The position numbers were made by a program, and so were the translations under genes. DNA of 64,000 nt from an uncultured Clostridia bacterium (GTDB lineage: Bacteria; Bacillota; Clostridia; Christensenellales; Borkfalkiaceae), in NCBI GenBank assembly GCA_904419075.1, contig CAJFQM010000002.1, positions 62,001-126,000 on the forward strand, read 5' to 3'. The notes beneath the pieces are model-generated. The model did no database searches, was not told the origin of the DNA, and saw only the letters and a program-made list of their open reading frames with translations. How positions within the stretch are numbered: the first letter of the stretch is position 1; every line of letters begins with the position of its first letter. This document shows positions 62,823 through 64,000 of the stretch, one piece after another.

Positions 62823-64000
62823 ATGTTAAAACTCAAAGACATCAAAAAGGATTATGTGACTGCGGGTAGCGTCGTTCATGCTCTGAAAGGCGTGTCGCTC
62901 GAATTCCGCGCCAATGAATTCGTCTCCATTCTGGGCGCTTCCGGCTGCGGAAAAACCACTCTTCTCAACATCATCGGCGGGCTCGACCACTACACTTCCG
63001 GAGACCTCATCATTCGCGGCGTCTCCACCAAGGATTATACTGACCGCGATTGGGACGTATACAGAAATCACCGCATTGGGTTTGTGTTTCAGTCCTATAA
63101 CCTCATTCCTCATCAGACCGTTCTTGAAAATGTCGAGCTCGCTCTGACAATCGCGGGCTGCTCCAAAGCCGAACGCAAAAAGCGCGCGGCCGACGCTTTG
63201 AAGCGCGTGGGACTCGGCGCTCACCTCAATAAACGTCCCAATCAGCTTTCCGGGGGACAGATGCAGAGAGTCGCCATAGCGCGTGCACTCGTCAATAATC
63301 CCGAAATCTTGCTCGCCGACGAACCGACGGGCGCTCTCGATAGTACCACCAGTGTCCAAATTATGGACCTTATTCGCGAAATTGCCGGCGAAAGACTGGT
63401 CATTATGGTCACTCATAATCCCGAACTCGCGGAAAAATACTCGACCCGTATCGTCCGCCTTCAAGACGGTCTGGTCGTCTCGGATTCCAATCCCTACGAC
63501 AGTGCAGCGGAACGAAAGGTACTCGAAGCAAAGTTGAAGGAAAAGGGGATTACCCCCGAACAGGTAAAACTCTGGAAACAGAAAAAACTGGAACGGGAAG
63601 GCGCGGAATCGGAACGCGCCGCGATGAGTTTGAAAACCTCGCTCGGCCTGAGCGCTCGCAATCTGAACGCCAAACGCGGACGTACCGTCATCACTTCCAT
63701 CGCGGGCAGCATCGGCATCATCGGGGTGTCCCTCGTGCTGGCTCTCTCAGGCGGATTTAACAACTACATAGCCGATACGGAAAAAGATATGCTTTCCGCT
63801 TATCCCATTGAGATCAACGAAATGGCGTTCGACTATACCTCTATCATGAATGCAATGGTTGCGGGAAATCAAAAAGTGGATATTTCCCAGCTCGACGACA
63901 AAATCTATGTCAATTCTTTCCTGACGAAACTCGCCAACGGCGCAATGAATACAAACTCCATCACGCAGGACTATATCGACTATTTGGATGGTCTCGATCC
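62823..64000 (+). CDS. MacB-like ABC transporter, ATPase fused to FtsX-type permease (partial)
   Basis: 392 complete codons are visible; the frame is still open at the window end. ATPase part (about 1-230): Walker A GASGCGKT (38-45), Q-loop FVFQSYNLIPHQTV, signature LSGGQMQR near 142, Walker B ILLADEPTGALDS and H-loop VTHNPE. After a charged linker the first membrane helix is VITSIAGSIGIIGVSLVLALSGG, followed by an extracytoplasmic region. ATPase-first fusions of this class in Bacillota act as peptide or drug exporters. GGGAG lies 9 bases before the ATG. Likely regulated by the MarR protein upstream. Confidence 0.9.
   Translation, partial: MLKLKDIKKDYVTAGSVVHALKGVSLEFRANEFVSILGASGCGKTTLLNIIGGLDHYTSGDLIIRGVSTKDYTDRDWDVYRNHRIGFVFQSYNLIPHQTVLENVELALTIAGCSKAERKKRAADALKRVGLGAHLNKRPNQLSGGQMQRVAIARALVNNPEILLADEPTGALDSTTSVQIMDLIREIAGERLVIMVTHNPELAEKYSTRIVRLQDGLVVSDSNPYDSAAERKVLEAKLKEKGITPEQVKLWKQKKLEREGAESERAAMSLKTSLGLSARNLNAKRGRTVITSIAGSIGIIGVSLVLALSGGFNNYIADTEKDMLSAYPIEINEMAFDYTSIMNAMVAGNQKVDISQLDDKIYVNSFLTKLANGAMNTNSITQDYIDYLDGLD

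Overview
The window reads as chromosomal DNA of an anaerobic, low-to-mid GC member of the Bacillota, class Clostridia. Indicators are pyruvate formate-lyase with its activase, the LL-diaminopimelate aminotransferase route to lysine, the MEP isoprenoid route (an IspD-IspF fusion), a minimal SufCB-type iron-sulfur system, a DUF1540 protein, near-consensus TTGACA-N17-TATAAT promoters and strong AGGAGG-type ribosome sites. A Christensenellales-like gut lineage would fit, but this is inference. I saw no rRNA, tRNA, phage, insertion sequence or CRISPR array.

Layout. 0-6.6 kb: end of rplI, a Cys-rich DUF1540 protein, a zinc-ribbon NUDIX hydrolase, then purA-dapF-pyrG-dapL (nucleotide and lysine/peptidoglycan precursors). 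6.8-10.3 kb: a large secreted metallophosphoesterase with four Ig-like repeats. 10.4-13.7 kb (minus strand): rqcP-ispDF-radA, with a 28-bp tandem repeat between ispDF and radA. 13.7-21.9 kb: rpoB-rpoC, with a very acidic RpoB tail. 22-26 kb: a surface-glycan cassette (FAD oxidoreductase, GT39-like membrane transferase, GtrA). 26.0-26.3 kb: a free-standing structured RNA candidate with its own promoter and terminator, then a short tandem repeat. 26.6-30.4 kb: pflA, a thioredoxin-like gene, pflB and a separate glycyl-radical-domain gene. 30.4-35.8 kb: a membrane-anchored metallo-beta-lactamase-fold protein, a GT8 glycosyltransferase, and a P-type cation ATPase behind a yybP-ykoY manganese riboswitch. 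35.9-42.2 kb: malQ and the nucleoside catabolism operon deoC-deoD-deoB-cdd-pdp. 42.3-51.8 kb: an oligopeptide ABC transporter (oppABCDF plus a DUF3899 protein) with unusually large insertions. 52-64 kb: CNNM/CorC transporter, galE, a YgjP-like metalloprotease, nadA, sufC-sufB, two M18 aminopeptidases, a second cytidine deaminase, a PNPOx-like protein, a MarR regulator and the start of a MacB-like ABC exporter.

How it works together. The right half describes a fermentative scavenger: peptides enter through Opp and are trimmed by M18 aminopeptidases, nucleosides are phosphorolysed and fed as deoxyribose/ribose phosphates to glycolysis, maltodextrins pass through MalQ, and pyruvate is cleaved by PFL.

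The most unusual items are (1) a pyruvate formate-lyase split in two: the catalytic core with the Cys-Cys pair ends before the glycyl-radical domain, which is a separate downstream gene with its own ribosome site; (2) Opp ATPases carrying long charged helical insertions at two different positions of the ABC fold; (3) a structured RNA transcription unit at 26.07-26.24 kb; (4) a pair of overlapping leader hairpins with the same GGCGTAAT stem upstream of GT8 and opp; (5) a manganese riboswitch whose transcription terminator can be read directly.
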